Source: SYIM01 sp964581825 (GTDB lineage: Bacteria > Pseudomonadota > Gammaproteobacteria > Burkholderiales > Burkholderiaceae_E). From it: 44,270 nucleotides of DNA. The notes beneath the pieces are model-generated. The model saw nothing but the letters and a program-made list of their open reading frames with translations, did no database searches and had not been told where the DNA came from. Location of the stretch: assembly GCA_964581825.1 (NCBI GenBank), contig CAZORB010000017.1:1-44270 (forward strand), given 5' to 3'. The first letter of the stretch is position 1; the number at the start of each line of letters is the position of its first letter. Positions 17,771 to 25,723 of this stretch are shown here, piece by piece. The position numbers and the translations under genes were made by a program.

Positions 17771-17776
17771 TAGAAT
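17771..17776 (+). promoter_or_regulatory. Candidate -10 box for the ferredoxin operon
   Basis: TAGAAT matches five of six bases of the sigma-70 -10 consensus. Only a weak -35 match (TTGTAG, three of six) lies 17 bases upstream, at 17748-17753. It would give a leader of about 90 bases before the ferredoxin ATG at 17872. The call rests on consensus matching only. Confidence 0.3.
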
Positions 17777-17871
17777 CGCCGTCAATCCGGTCAAACACCG
17801 CGCTTACGCCGGTTTTGTCCGGCGGCGTTCGAACACTTGTCCAACCCGATCTTCTTCCAGGAAATCCCGTC

Positions 17872-18198
17872 ATGACCCATGTGGTGACTGAATCCTGCAT
17901 CCGCTGCAAGTTCACCGACTGCGTCGATGTGTGTCCCGTCGACTGCTTTCGCGAAGGCCCGAACATGCTGGTCATCGATCCTGATGAGTGCATTGACTGC
18001 GCAGTCTGCATCCCCGAGTGCCCGGTCGAGGCCATTCGAGCCGAGGAAGACGTTCCAGCAGACCAGCAGCATTTCATCGCGCTCAATGCCGAGCTCGCCG
18101 GCAGCTGGCCCAGCATCACGCGCACCAAGGAAGCGCTGGCCGATGCCGAGCAGTGGCGCGAGGTTAAAAGCAAGCTCGACCAGCTCGATCGCGGCTGA
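17872..18198 (+). CDS. fdxA: 7Fe-type ferredoxin (FdxA-like)
   Basis: The 108-residue protein is a bacterial seven-iron ferredoxin with [3Fe-4S] and [4Fe-4S] centres. The N-terminal cysteine pattern CIRCKFTDCVDVCPVDCF and the second CIDCAVCIPECPVEAI are typical of the Azotobacter FdI/FdxA group, as is the C-terminal helix rich in charged residues. The ATG at 17872, with AGGAAA about 13 bases upstream, gives the family start MTHVVTE; an upstream in-frame start at 17815 is not needed. It is followed after nine bases by the fused flavoprotein, so the two probably form an electron-transfer pair. It faces the molybdenum hydroxylase/reductase cluster across a shared promoter region. Confidence 0.95.
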   Translation: MTHVVTESCIRCKFTDCVDVCPVDCFREGPNMLVIDPDECIDCAVCIPECPVEAIRAEEDVPADQQHFIALNAELAGSWPSITRTKEALADAEQWREVKSKLDQLDRG

Positions 18199-18207
18199 CG
18201 CGCTACG

Positions 18208-21200
18208 ATGACCGTCCAGCTTGCCTGGGATCTGCGCTTCGAAGACCTCTACAGCGACGAGGGGCTGCGCCAGATCGACGAACGCTTCGTCGCCGAGTTG
18301 GATGCGCGTGAGCCAGCCCTGGCCGAGAAGCTCCGATCCGCGCGCGAACAGGTGGTCGCCGGCGAGCGGCTGGCGCCCAAAGACGAAGCGGCGCTGCTCC
18401 TCGAGGTTGCACCCCACATTGACGCGTTCGTCGGTACGCTGTTTGGCGTCTCAGAAGAACTTGCCGATCTGCGTGGTCGCCACCACACGCTTGAGCCGCT
18501 CTACAAGGTCAAGTGGAAGTTCGTCAAGCGGCAGGCAATGCTCAAATTCAGCGCCGAGGACCTCGCAGGGTTCGATGGCGAGGGTGCCGAGCGCGCGCTT
18601 GCGGCGCTCACCGGCGCCGACGCCTTCGATGAACTGCGGTTTGCCGAAGCAGTTCTGAACTGGCAGCAGCAGGGCGAGTCGGCAGCTGACTCAATTGATC
18701 TGGCGCTTCGCTTCAGCGCATGGGCAACGCTCACCGACGCGGGCCGCGCCCGGCATGGCCACGGCATTTTGTTCCGGCAGCCGGGCAAGGTTGATCCCTG
18801 GGCGCTGCTCGCCCACGCACACAGCACAACGGAATCATCGGTCACCATTCACACCATTGATCCCGCTCATATCCGCCGGCGTAAAGGCTTTCAGCTCACC
18901 GATGAGGGCACCGACCTGCGCGGCGCGCTCGATCAAGCCAACTACTGCATCGGCTGCCACGCGCAGGGCAAAGATTCCTGTTCGCGAGGTCTGCGCGAAA
19001 AGCCCACCGCTGACGGCAGCGTGGCGTTCAAACGCACGGTATTCGGCGTCAAGCTGGCGGGTTGCCCGCTTGAAGAGCGCATTTCGGAGTTCCAGATCCT
19101 GAAAACGCAGGGTCACTCCATCGGCGCGCTCGCCATGATCACGATCGATAATCCGATGGCCGCGGCAACCGGCCATCGCATCTGTAACGACTGCATGAAG
19201 GCCTGCATCTACCAGAAGCAGACACCGGTCGATATTCCGCAGGCTGAAACCCGTTCGCTCAAAGACGTGCTGGAACTGCGCTGGGGTTTCGAAATCTATT
19301 CTCTGCTCACGCGCTGGAACCCGCTCAATCTCGCCCGCCCGGTGCCGCGCACCGCTACCGGCCGCAAGGTACTGGTCGCAGGGATGGGGCCCGCCGGCTT
19401 TACGCTTTCACACCATCTGATGAATGACGGCCACACCGTGGTCGGCATCGACGGGCTCAAAATTGAGCCGCTGCCGCCCGAGTTGGCAGGTGTGCGCCAC
19501 GATGGGGCAATGCCCGGCGAGCGCGTCGCTTTTGAACCGATCGAGCACATTGAAACGCTGTGGGAATCGCTCGACGATCGGCTGATGGCAGGTTTTGGCG
19601 GCGTGGCCGAGTACGGCATCACGGTTCGTTGGAACAAAAACTTCCTCAAGGTGATTCGGCTGCTCATTGAGCGGCGCGAGCGCTTCACGCTCATCGGGGG
19701 CGTGCGCTTTGGCGGCACGCTCACGCTCGCTGATGCGTGGAAGCTCGGCTTCGATCACGTTGCACTCGCCATGGGCGCAGGCAAACCCACGGTGCTCGAT
19801 ATTCCGAACGGCCTGGCTCGTGGCGTGCGCACCGCAAGCGACTTCCTGATGGCATTGCAGCTCACCGGTGCGGCCAAAGAAGACTCACTTGCCAACATGC
19901 AGATTCGTCTTCCGGTGGTCGTGATCGGCGGAGGCCTGACCGCGGTCGATACCGCAACCGAGTCGCTTGCGTACTACGCCGTGCAGGTCGAAAAGTTTCT
20001 GTCCCGGCATGAAGCGCTGGTCGCGCTATCCGATGAATCGTCAGTACGCTCAAACTGGAGCGCCGAAGAGCGTGAAGTTGCCGACGAGTTTCTCCAACAT
20101 GCCCAGGCTATCCGCGCCGAGCGCGCCGCCGCTGTCGCGCAGAACCGCCCGGCACGCATCATCGAGCTGATCCAGCAATGGGGCGGCGTGACGCTGGCCT
20201 ATCGCAAGCGCATGGTCGACAGCCCGTCCTACACACTCAACCACGAAGAGGTTGAGAAGGCGCTTGAAGAAGGCATCCGGTTTGCCGAGTGCGTCGACCC
20301 CCGTCGAATCGATGTCGATCAGCGCGGCGCAGCGCAGTCCATCACGCTCGCGCGCCAGATTCGCGCTGAAGACGGCCGTTGGTCGGATGCTCAGGGTGAC
20401 GATGCGCTGGTCACCTGGCCCGCACGCACCATCTTCGTGGCGGCAGGTACTCAGCCCAATACCGTGCTGGCGCGCGAAGACGCCACGCATTTCCACCTTG
20501 ACGGCAAATACTTTCAGGCAGTCAACGAACAGGGTGAGCCGGTCAAGCCCGAGTTCTCTTCGAGCAAACCTGCCGAGGCGCGGGTGCTGCTCGCACGCAC
20601 CGACGATGGCCGCATGGTGTCGTTCTTTGGCGACTTGCATCCCAGCTACTTCGGCAATGTTGTGAAAGCCATGGGATCAGCGCGGCAGGGCTATCCGGTG
20701 GTCTCACGCGTGCTCGCCCAGCAGGCGCCTGCCTCGACGCTTTCAAACGCCGCGTTTGCCACGCACATCAATGGCCTGCTGCGCGCTCGCGTCGAGCGGG
20801 TCGTTCGGCTGACCCCGACCATCGTCGAGGTGGTGGTGCATGCGCCGCTCGCAGCGCAACGATTCGAGCCCGGCCAGTTTTATCGACTGCAAAATTTCGA
20901 AGCGCTCGCGCCGGTGGTTGATATTCGCGGACATCGCACGCGGCTGGTCATGGAAGGGCTCGCGCTCACTGGTGCATGGGTCGACCGCGAGCGGGGACTG
21001 GTGTCCACGATCGTGCTCGAAATGGGTGGATCCTCAAACCTCTGCGCGCTGCTGCAACCTGGCGAGCCGGTCATTTTGATGGGGCCCACCGGCGCCCCCA
21101 CCGAAATTGAAGGCGATGAAACCGTTGTTCTGGTGGGCGGTGGCCTGGGCAATGCAGTGCTGTTTTCGATTGGCGCCGCCTTCCGTTCGCGCGGCTCCAA

Positions 21201-21774
21201 GGTGCTGTACTTCGCAGGCTACAAGAAGCTGATCGACCGCTATAAGGTGGAAGAGATCGAGGCCGCTGCCGACGTTGTCGTCTGGTGCAGCGACGAAGCG
21301 CCAGGCTTTCCGCCAACCCGCCCTCAGGATCGCACCTACGTCGGCAATATTGTCGAGGCGATGAAGGCCTGGGCAAGCGGATCGCTCAATGCCGCGCCAG
21401 GCTCACCACGGCTCCATGATGCCGATCGTCTGATCGCGATCGGGTCTGATCGCATGATGGCTGCGGTCGCTCGCGCCCGTCATGAGGCGCTCGCCGATGT
21501 GCTGCCGCCCAAGCACCAGGCTTTTGGCTCCATCAACTCGCCCATGCAGTGCATGATGAAAGAAGTCTGCGCGCAGTGCCTGCAACCGCACCGCGATCCG
21601 CAAACTGGCCGCATCACCTACGTTTTTTCATGCTTCAACCAAGATCAGCCGCTCGATCAGGTCGATTTCGCCGCGCTCAACCAGCGCCTTACGCAAAACT
21701 CACTGCAGGAAAAGCAGGGCGCTGCCTGGCTCGCTGAGAATCTGCGACACGCTGGTCATCCCAGCCGCGTCTGA
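18208..21774 (+). CDS. Fused GltD/NfnB-like and FNR/NfnA-like iron-sulfur flavoprotein
   Basis: This 1188-residue protein has four parts. Residues about 1-235 are an N-terminal region that I do not recognise. Residues about 240-345 hold cysteines of GltD type (Cys247, Cys250, Cys258, Cys286; then Cys326, Cys329, Cys333). Residues about 385-835 are a GltD-like oxidoreductase with FAD motif GMGPAGFTLSHHL and a second dinucleotide motif VVVIGGGLTAVDTATES. Residues about 855-1145 are an FNR/PyrK-like module with PGQFYRLQNFE, GGGLGNAVLFSIG and a C-terminal [2Fe-2S]-type set (Cys1115, Cys1121, Cys1124, Cys1142). The same two modules form the two subunits of the electron-bifurcating transhydrogenase NfnAB. 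The ferredoxin gene ends nine bases upstream. Bifurcation is inferred, not shown. Confidence 0.82.
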   Translation: MTVQLAWDLRFEDLYSDEGLRQIDERFVAELDAREPALAEKLRSAREQVVAGERLAPKDEAALLLEVAPHIDAFVGTLFGVSEELADLRGRHHTLEPLYKVKWKFVKRQAMLKFSAEDLAGFDGEGAERALAALTGADAFDELRFAEAVLNWQQQGESAADSIDLALRFSAWATLTDAGRARHGHGILFRQPGKVDPWALLAHAHSTTESSVTIHTIDPAHIRRRKGFQLTDEGTDLRGALDQANYCIGCHAQGKDSCSRGLREKPTADGSVAFKRTVFGVKLAGCPLEERISEFQILKTQGHSIGALAMITIDNPMAAATGHRICNDCMKACIYQKQTPVDIPQAETRSLKDVLELRWGFEIYSLLTRWNPLNLARPVPRTATGRKVLVAGMGPAGFTLSHHLMNDGHTVVGIDGLKIEPLPPELAGVRHDGAMPGERVAFEPIEHIETLWESLDDRLMAGFGGVAEYGITVRWNKNFLKVIRLLIERRERFTLIGGVRFGGTLTLADAWKLGFDHVALAMGAGKPTVLDIPNGLARGVRTASDFLMALQLTGAAKEDSLANMQIRLPVVVIGGGLTAVDTATESLAYYAVQVEKFLSRHEALVALSDESSVRSNWSAEEREVADEFLQHAQAIRAERAAAVAQNRPARIIELIQQWGGVTLAYRKRMVDSPSYTLNHEEVEKALEEGIRFAECVDPRRIDVDQRGAAQSITLARQIRAEDGRWSDAQGDDALVTWPARTIFVAAGTQPNTVLAREDATHFHLDGKYFQAVNEQGEPVKPEFSSSKPAEARVLLARTDDGRMVSFFGDLHPSYFGNVVKAMGSARQGYPVVSRVLAQQAPASTLSNAAFATHINGLLRARVERVVRLTPTIVEVVVHAPLAAQRFEPGQFYRLQNFEALAPVVDIRGHRTRLVMEGLALTGAWVDRERGLVSTIVLEMGGSSNLCALLQPGEPVILMGPTGAPTEIEGDETVVLVGGGLGNAVLFSIGAAFRSRGSKVLYFAGYKKLIDRYKVEEIEAAADVVVWCSDEAPGFPPTRPQDRTYVGNIVEAMKAWASGSLNAAPGSPRLHDADRLIAIGSDRMMAAVARARHEALADVLPPKHQAFGSINSPMQCMMKEVCAQCLQPHRDPQTGRITYVFSCFNQDQPLDQVDFAALNQRLTQNSLQEKQGAAWLAENLRHAGHPSRV

Positions 21775-21826
21775 CGCGTCGCACAATTTCGGGCAGAATC
21801 AGGCAGTTCCGAAGCGGGAGAGACAG

Positions 21827-23101
21827 ATGCTCTACCACCTCCGTGAAGCGCAGCGCGCGGTGCTTCAACCGTTGTCAAGCTGGGCTGACTCGATCAGCCA
21901 GCTTTACGTAAATCCCTACAGCCCGCTTGCCTACACGCCTTTTGCCAATCGCGTCTCGGCTGGTCTTGAGCTCCTGCACCGTCTCGGCAAAGAATACGAA
22001 AAGCCCAACTTCGAGATCGATGAAACGGTCATCGACGGGCAGCCGGTCAGCGTTGTCGAACGAATCGAAATCGCACGCCCATTCTGCAGGCTGCTGAAGT
22101 TCGAACGGCTGCTCCCCAGTAAGCTGCGCAGCCGTGCGTTAGACCCCACCGTGCTGGTGTTCGCGCCGCTGTCGGGACATCACGCCACGTTATTGCGCGA
22201 CACGGTGCGCGCCCTGCTGCCGCACCACAATGTTTTTGTCACCGACTGGATCGACGCCCGAATGGTGCCCGTCTCGGAGGGGCCCTTCCATCTCGATGAC
22301 TACGTCGGCTATGCCATCGACTTTATCCGCCATTTAGGCCCCCAGGTGCATCTGGTGTCGGTGTGCCAGCCCACGGTGCCGGTACTTGCCGCGGTATCGA
22401 TCCTTGCGCAAATTCGCGATCCCCATCAGCCGCTCAGCATGACGATGATGGGTGGCCCCATCGACACGCGCCGGAACCCCACCGAGGTAAACGCGCTGGC
22501 CCAACGGCGCAGCTTCACCTGGTTCGAACGCAACGTCATTTACCGCGTGCCAGGTCGCTATCCCGGCGTGGGGCGGCAGGTCTACCCGGGCTTTCTGCAA
22601 CATGCGGGATTTGTTGCAATGAATCCCGATCGGCACCTCAATTCGCACTGGGACTACTACCTCGATCTGGTTCGTGGTGACATGGAAGATGCGGAAGCGC
22701 ACCGCAGGTTCTATGACGAGTACAACGCCGTGCTGGATCTGCCCGCCGAGTACTACCTCGACACAATCCGTACGGTGTTCCAGCAGCACGCACTGCCCCT
22801 GGGGCAGTGGGATGTTCGATTCGAGGGCAAAACCCTGCGCGTTGACCCGTCGGCCATCCGAACGGTTGCCCTCTTCACCATCGAGGGTGAGCTCGATGAC
22901 ATTTCGGGCTCGGGGCAGACACAGGCGGCGCACGACCTCTGTACACGCATCCCGCGCGAGTGGCAGCGACATCTGACAGCCGAAGGTGCCGGGCACTACG
23001 GCATCTTCAGCGGGCGCCGCTGGCGCGAAAAAATCTACCCCGAAGTGCGCAGCTTTATCACCGAGCATGAGCGGCGAGGCAAAGCCAGCGCCGGTCGCTG
23101 A
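21827..23101 (+). CDS. phaZ: Intracellular polyhydroxyalkanoate depolymerase
   Basis: The 424-residue protein matches intracellular PHB depolymerases of the Ralstonia PhaZ1 type (TIGR01849-like), which release 3-hydroxybutyrate from granules. It has an alpha/beta-hydrolase fold with a cysteine nucleophile, Cys180 in HLVSVCQPTVP, where most hydrolases have Ser. Other recognisable segments are YVNPYSPLAYTPFANRVSAG near the start, TDWIDARMVPVS, FHLDDYVGYAIDFIR and the late GAGHYGIFSGRRWR block with the catalytic His. No signal peptide is present, consistent with a cytoplasmic enzyme. The GGGAGAGACAG leader gives a usable ribosome binding site. It lies 52 bases after the flavoprotein gene. Confidence 0.95.
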   Translation: MLYHLREAQRAVLQPLSSWADSISQLYVNPYSPLAYTPFANRVSAGLELLHRLGKEYEKPNFEIDETVIDGQPVSVVERIEIARPFCRLLKFERLLPSKLRSRALDPTVLVFAPLSGHHATLLRDTVRALLPHHNVFVTDWIDARMVPVSEGPFHLDDYVGYAIDFIRHLGPQVHLVSVCQPTVPVLAAVSILAQIRDPHQPLSMTMMGGPIDTRRNPTEVNALAQRRSFTWFERNVIYRVPGRYPGVGRQVYPGFLQHAGFVAMNPDRHLNSHWDYYLDLVRGDMEDAEAHRRFYDEYNAVLDLPAEYYLDTIRTVFQQHALPLGQWDVRFEGKTLRVDPSAIRTVALFTIEGELDDISGSGQTQAAHDLCTRIPREWQRHLTAEGAGHYGIFSGRRWREKIYPEVRSFITEHERRGKASAGR

Positions 23102-23132
23102 GTGTCTCGCTGCGTGTTAGCCCTTCTGCCGC

Positions 23133-23804
23133 ATGATGCAGCGCCCCTCCGCTGAGGCGATCGACGAACTGCTGCCGCAGACCCAATGCCGCCGCTGCGG
23201 TTACTCGGGCTGTCGCCCTTACGCCGAAGCAATGGCCTGCGGTGAAGCGCCCATTAATCGGTGTCCGCCCGGCGGTTCCGACGGGGTCGAGCGCCTTGCA
23301 GCGCTATTGGGCGTGCCGGTCATTGCCCTGGACCCCTCCTGTGGCGTCGAAGGGCCACGAACCGTCGCTCGCATCGAAGAAGCACATTGCATTGGCTGCA
23401 CCAAGTGCATTCAGGCCTGCCCAGTCGATGCGATCGTCGGCGCAAGCAAGCGGATGCATACCGTGATTGCGTCGCTGTGCACGGGGTGTGATCTTTGCAT
23501 ACCGCCCTGCCCGGTCGATTGCATTGTGATGGAGCCGCTCAACCCGCAACCCGAACCTGTTTGGAGTGCGAGCGAACAACGGGATTCCCGCGACCGGCAC
23601 CGCGCTCGAGCGCAACGCCTCGCGCGCGTCGCGGGTGAGCGCGATCAGCGACTGACCACCCGCGCCAGCGCTAAGCTTGAAGCGCTTGAGACCGAGCCTG
23701 CCGACGCTGAAACCGAGCGCAAACGCGCGGTGATCGAAGCGGCGCTCGCCCGCGCGCGTGCACGGGCAGCAGAGCGCGCCGCTCGCACCACAGGTGCCGG
23801 CTAA
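23133..23804 (+). CDS. rnfB: RnfB-like electron transport protein with extended C terminus
   Basis: The 223-residue protein has the RnfB/RsxB domain order, without a recognisable N-terminal membrane helix. A 4Fe-4S domain comes first (CRRCGYSGCRPYAEAMACG then NRCPPGG), followed by two ferredoxin-type 4Fe-4S motifs (CIGCTKCIQACPVDAI and CTGCDLCIPPCPVDCI). Residues after about 145 form a charged, Arg/Ala-rich, probably coiled-coil tail. No RnfA, C, D, G or E gene is nearby. Stand-alone RnfB-like genes next to nth are common in betaproteobacteria, from memory. It could act as a ferredoxin-like carrier or iron-sulfur accessory protein; a complete Rnf pump is not supported here. Confidence 0.85.
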   Translation: MMQRPSAEAIDELLPQTQCRRCGYSGCRPYAEAMACGEAPINRCPPGGSDGVERLAALLGVPVIALDPSCGVEGPRTVARIEEAHCIGCTKCIQACPVDAIVGASKRMHTVIASLCTGCDLCIPPCPVDCIVMEPLNPQPEPVWSASEQRDSRDRHRARAQRLARVAGERDQRLTTRASAKLEALETEPADAETERKRAVIEAALARARARAAERAARTTGAG

Positions 23805-23821
23805 GCAGCAGCGAGCACCTT

Positions 23822-24469
23822 GTGAACCGAGAAAAACGCATCAGGATCTTCAGCCGGCTTCAGAGCGAAAATCCGCATCCGACCACCGAGCTTGAATATT
23901 CCACGCCCTTCGAGCTGTTAGTAGCCGTGCTGTTGTCGGCACAGGCCACTGATCGCAGCGTGAACATTGCTACTCGTAAATTGTTTGCCGTTGCGCGCAC
24001 ACCCGCTGCGATTCTTGCGCTTGGCGAGGCAGGGCTGTGCGAATTCATTCGCACCATCGGACTCTATCGCTCGAAAGCCCGACATCTGCTGCAAACCTGT
24101 GCGCTACTCATCGAGCAGCATGGCAGCGAAGTACCGGCCGACCGTGAGGCGCTGGAAGCGCTACCGGGCGTGGGGCGAAAAACCGCCAACGTGGTGCTGA
24201 ACACCGCATTTGGACAGCCCACCATGGCGGTCGATACCCATATTTTTCGCGTCTCCAATCGAACCGGAATCGCGCCGGGGCGCACACCGCTTGAAGTTGA
24301 GAACCGGCTGGTCAGATTGGTGCCTGAAGAATTCCAGCAGGATGCTCATCACTGGCTGATCCTGCATGGCCGCTATGTGTGCAAGGCGAGAAAACCCGAG
24401 TGCTGGCGCTGCCTGATTCGCGACGACTGCGAGTTCCGGCGCAAAACGCCCGCGCCCACGCAGGCCTAG
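23822..24469 (+). CDS. nth: Endonuclease III
   Basis: This 215-residue base-excision repair glycosylase/AP lyase removes oxidised pyrimidines. The helix-hairpin-helix is LPGVGRKTANVVL with the catalytic Lys, and the catalytic Asp lies in MAVDTHIFRVSNR. The C-terminal [4Fe-4S] loop is C-x6-C-x2-C-x5-C in CKARKPECWRCLIRDDC. The start is a GTG at 23822, 17 bases after the rnfB stop, giving the normal length and N terminus. It is likely cotranscribed with rnfB, a common pairing. Confidence 0.97.
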   Translation: MNREKRIRIFSRLQSENPHPTTELEYSTPFELLVAVLLSAQATDRSVNIATRKLFAVARTPAAILALGEAGLCEFIRTIGLYRSKARHLLQTCALLIEQHGSEVPADREALEALPGVGRKTANVVLNTAFGQPTMAVDTHIFRVSNRTGIAPGRTPLEVENRLVRLVPEEFQQDAHHWLILHGRYVCKARKPECWRCLIRDDCEFRRKTPAPTQA

Positions 24470-24484
24470 CATTGAAAGCGCCCT

Positions 24485-24931
24485 ATGTTTGACCCCTCCC
24501 AGCACGACGTCCGACGCTTCTTCTGCGAGTCGCAACGAAAGCGTCTTGCCCGCGAGCCCTTGTCGCCGATCGAGGCGATCGCCGTCGACTGGATCGACGC
24601 CCACCCGGAATACCACGCGCTACTCGATGATCCCGAGCGCGCGGTGAACGAACGCTTCGACGCCGCCGACGGCCGCGGTAATCCCTTCCTGCATCTGTCA
24701 ATGCATCTGGCGATTACCGAGCAGTTATCCATCGATCAGCCGCCCGGTATCCGCGCCGCCTGGGAGCAATTGGCCAGCCAATGCGGCGATCCTCACTCGG
24801 CGGCCCACCAGGTCATGGAATGTCTGGGCGAAGTGTTGTGGCGGGCGCAGCAAAGCGGCCAGCCTCCGGACGGCGAAGCGTATGTTGAATGCCTGCGTCG
24901 CCGTGCCAGTGCCCGCCCGGCATCCCGTTAG
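24485..24931 (+). CDS. DUF1841 family protein
   Basis: The 148-residue soluble protein matches DUF1841 (PF08897). Recognisable parts are MFDPSQHDVRRFFCESQRK at the start, DWIDAHPEYHALLDD, then NPFLHLSMHLAITEQ and the C-terminal segment HQVMECLGEVLWRAQ. The family is common in beta- and gammaproteobacteria and has no known function. The repeated His in the HLSMHLAI segment could bind metal, but this is unproven. It begins 15 bases after nth, in the same direction, so it is probably in the rnfB-nth operon. Confidence 0.9.
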   Translation: MFDPSQHDVRRFFCESQRKRLAREPLSPIEAIAVDWIDAHPEYHALLDDPERAVNERFDAADGRGNPFLHLSMHLAITEQLSIDQPPGIRAAWEQLASQCGDPHSAAHQVMECLGEVLWRAQQSGQPPDGEAYVECLRRRASARPASR

Positions 24932-25066
24932 TTGAGTTCGGCGAGCAGGCGCTTTCTGTTACCCTTCGATCGGCTTTCGCTCTGTGTGGTTGCGCTAGCG
25001 GCACGTCATCAATCCGGCCAATCCGCGCAACGCCATTCGCAGGGCGCCCCAGATACGGGAAAAACG

Positions 25067-25702
25067 ATGTTTGGACGATTGATGCCCCGCGAGGGCCGCT
25101 TTTTTGACCTGTTCAATCGGCATGCCGACGAAATCATCGCGGGCAGCCAGGCACTGGCCGAGCTGATGCGCCAGTACAGCGACGTGGCCAACCGGCGAAC
25201 GCATATCGACCGGATCGAGACAGTCGAAAAGAGCGCTGACCGAATCACGCACGAAACCGTTGCACTGCTGCACAAAACCTTCGTCACGCCGTTCGATCGC
25301 GACGATATCCATAAGCTCATATCGAACATGGACGACATCCTGGATCTGATCCAGGATGTGGCCGAATCAGCCATGCTCTACGACCTGCAGCGCATCACCC
25401 CCGAAGCGCAGCAGCTCGCCGAACTCAATGAAATGTGCTGCAAGCGCGTTCAGATGGCCGTTCGAATGCTGTCGTCCATGGACAATGCTGAAGCGATCCT
25501 GAAGCTCTGCCGCGAAATTGATCAGCTCGAGTCCGACGCCGACCGGGTCATGCGCTCGGGTATGTCCAAACTGTTTCGCGACGAAAGCGATGTCCGCCAG
25601 CTGATCAAGCTCAAGCAGATCTACGAACTGCTCGAAGCGGTCAGCGACAAGTGCGAAGACGTCGCGAACCTGCTCGAGGGCGTAGTTCTTGAGAATGCCT
25701 GA
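25067..25702 (+). CDS. DUF47 family PhoU-like protein, phosphate transport partner
   Basis: The 211-residue all-helical protein belongs to the DUF47/PhoU-like group (COG1392), which is usually encoded beside PiT transporters and thought to regulate them. Features are MFGRLMPREGRFFDLFN at the start, the VEKSADRITHETV helix, FVTPFDRDDIHKLISNMDDI and the second acidic repeat IDQLESDADRVMR. The acidic E/D-x3-D pairs resemble PhoU metal sites. The frame is open back to 24932, but the ATG at 25067, with GGGA about ten bases upstream, gives the family N terminus. The preceding 135 bases hold no clear gene. The transporter gene follows after 21 bases. Confidence 0.92.
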   Translation: MFGRLMPREGRFFDLFNRHADEIIAGSQALAELMRQYSDVANRRTHIDRIETVEKSADRITHETVALLHKTFVTPFDRDDIHKLISNMDDILDLIQDVAESAMLYDLQRITPEAQQLAELNEMCCKRVQMAVRMLSSMDNAEAILKLCREIDQLESDADRVMRSGMSKLFRDESDVRQLIKLKQIYELLEAVSDKCEDVANLLEGVVLENA

Positions 25703-25723
25703 ACCCAGACGATCAGGCCGATC

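Noticed and set aside
23133..23804. Part of a complete Rnf ion-pumping complex
   Set aside because: No other Rnf subunit gene is adjacent and no membrane anchor is visible in this protein.
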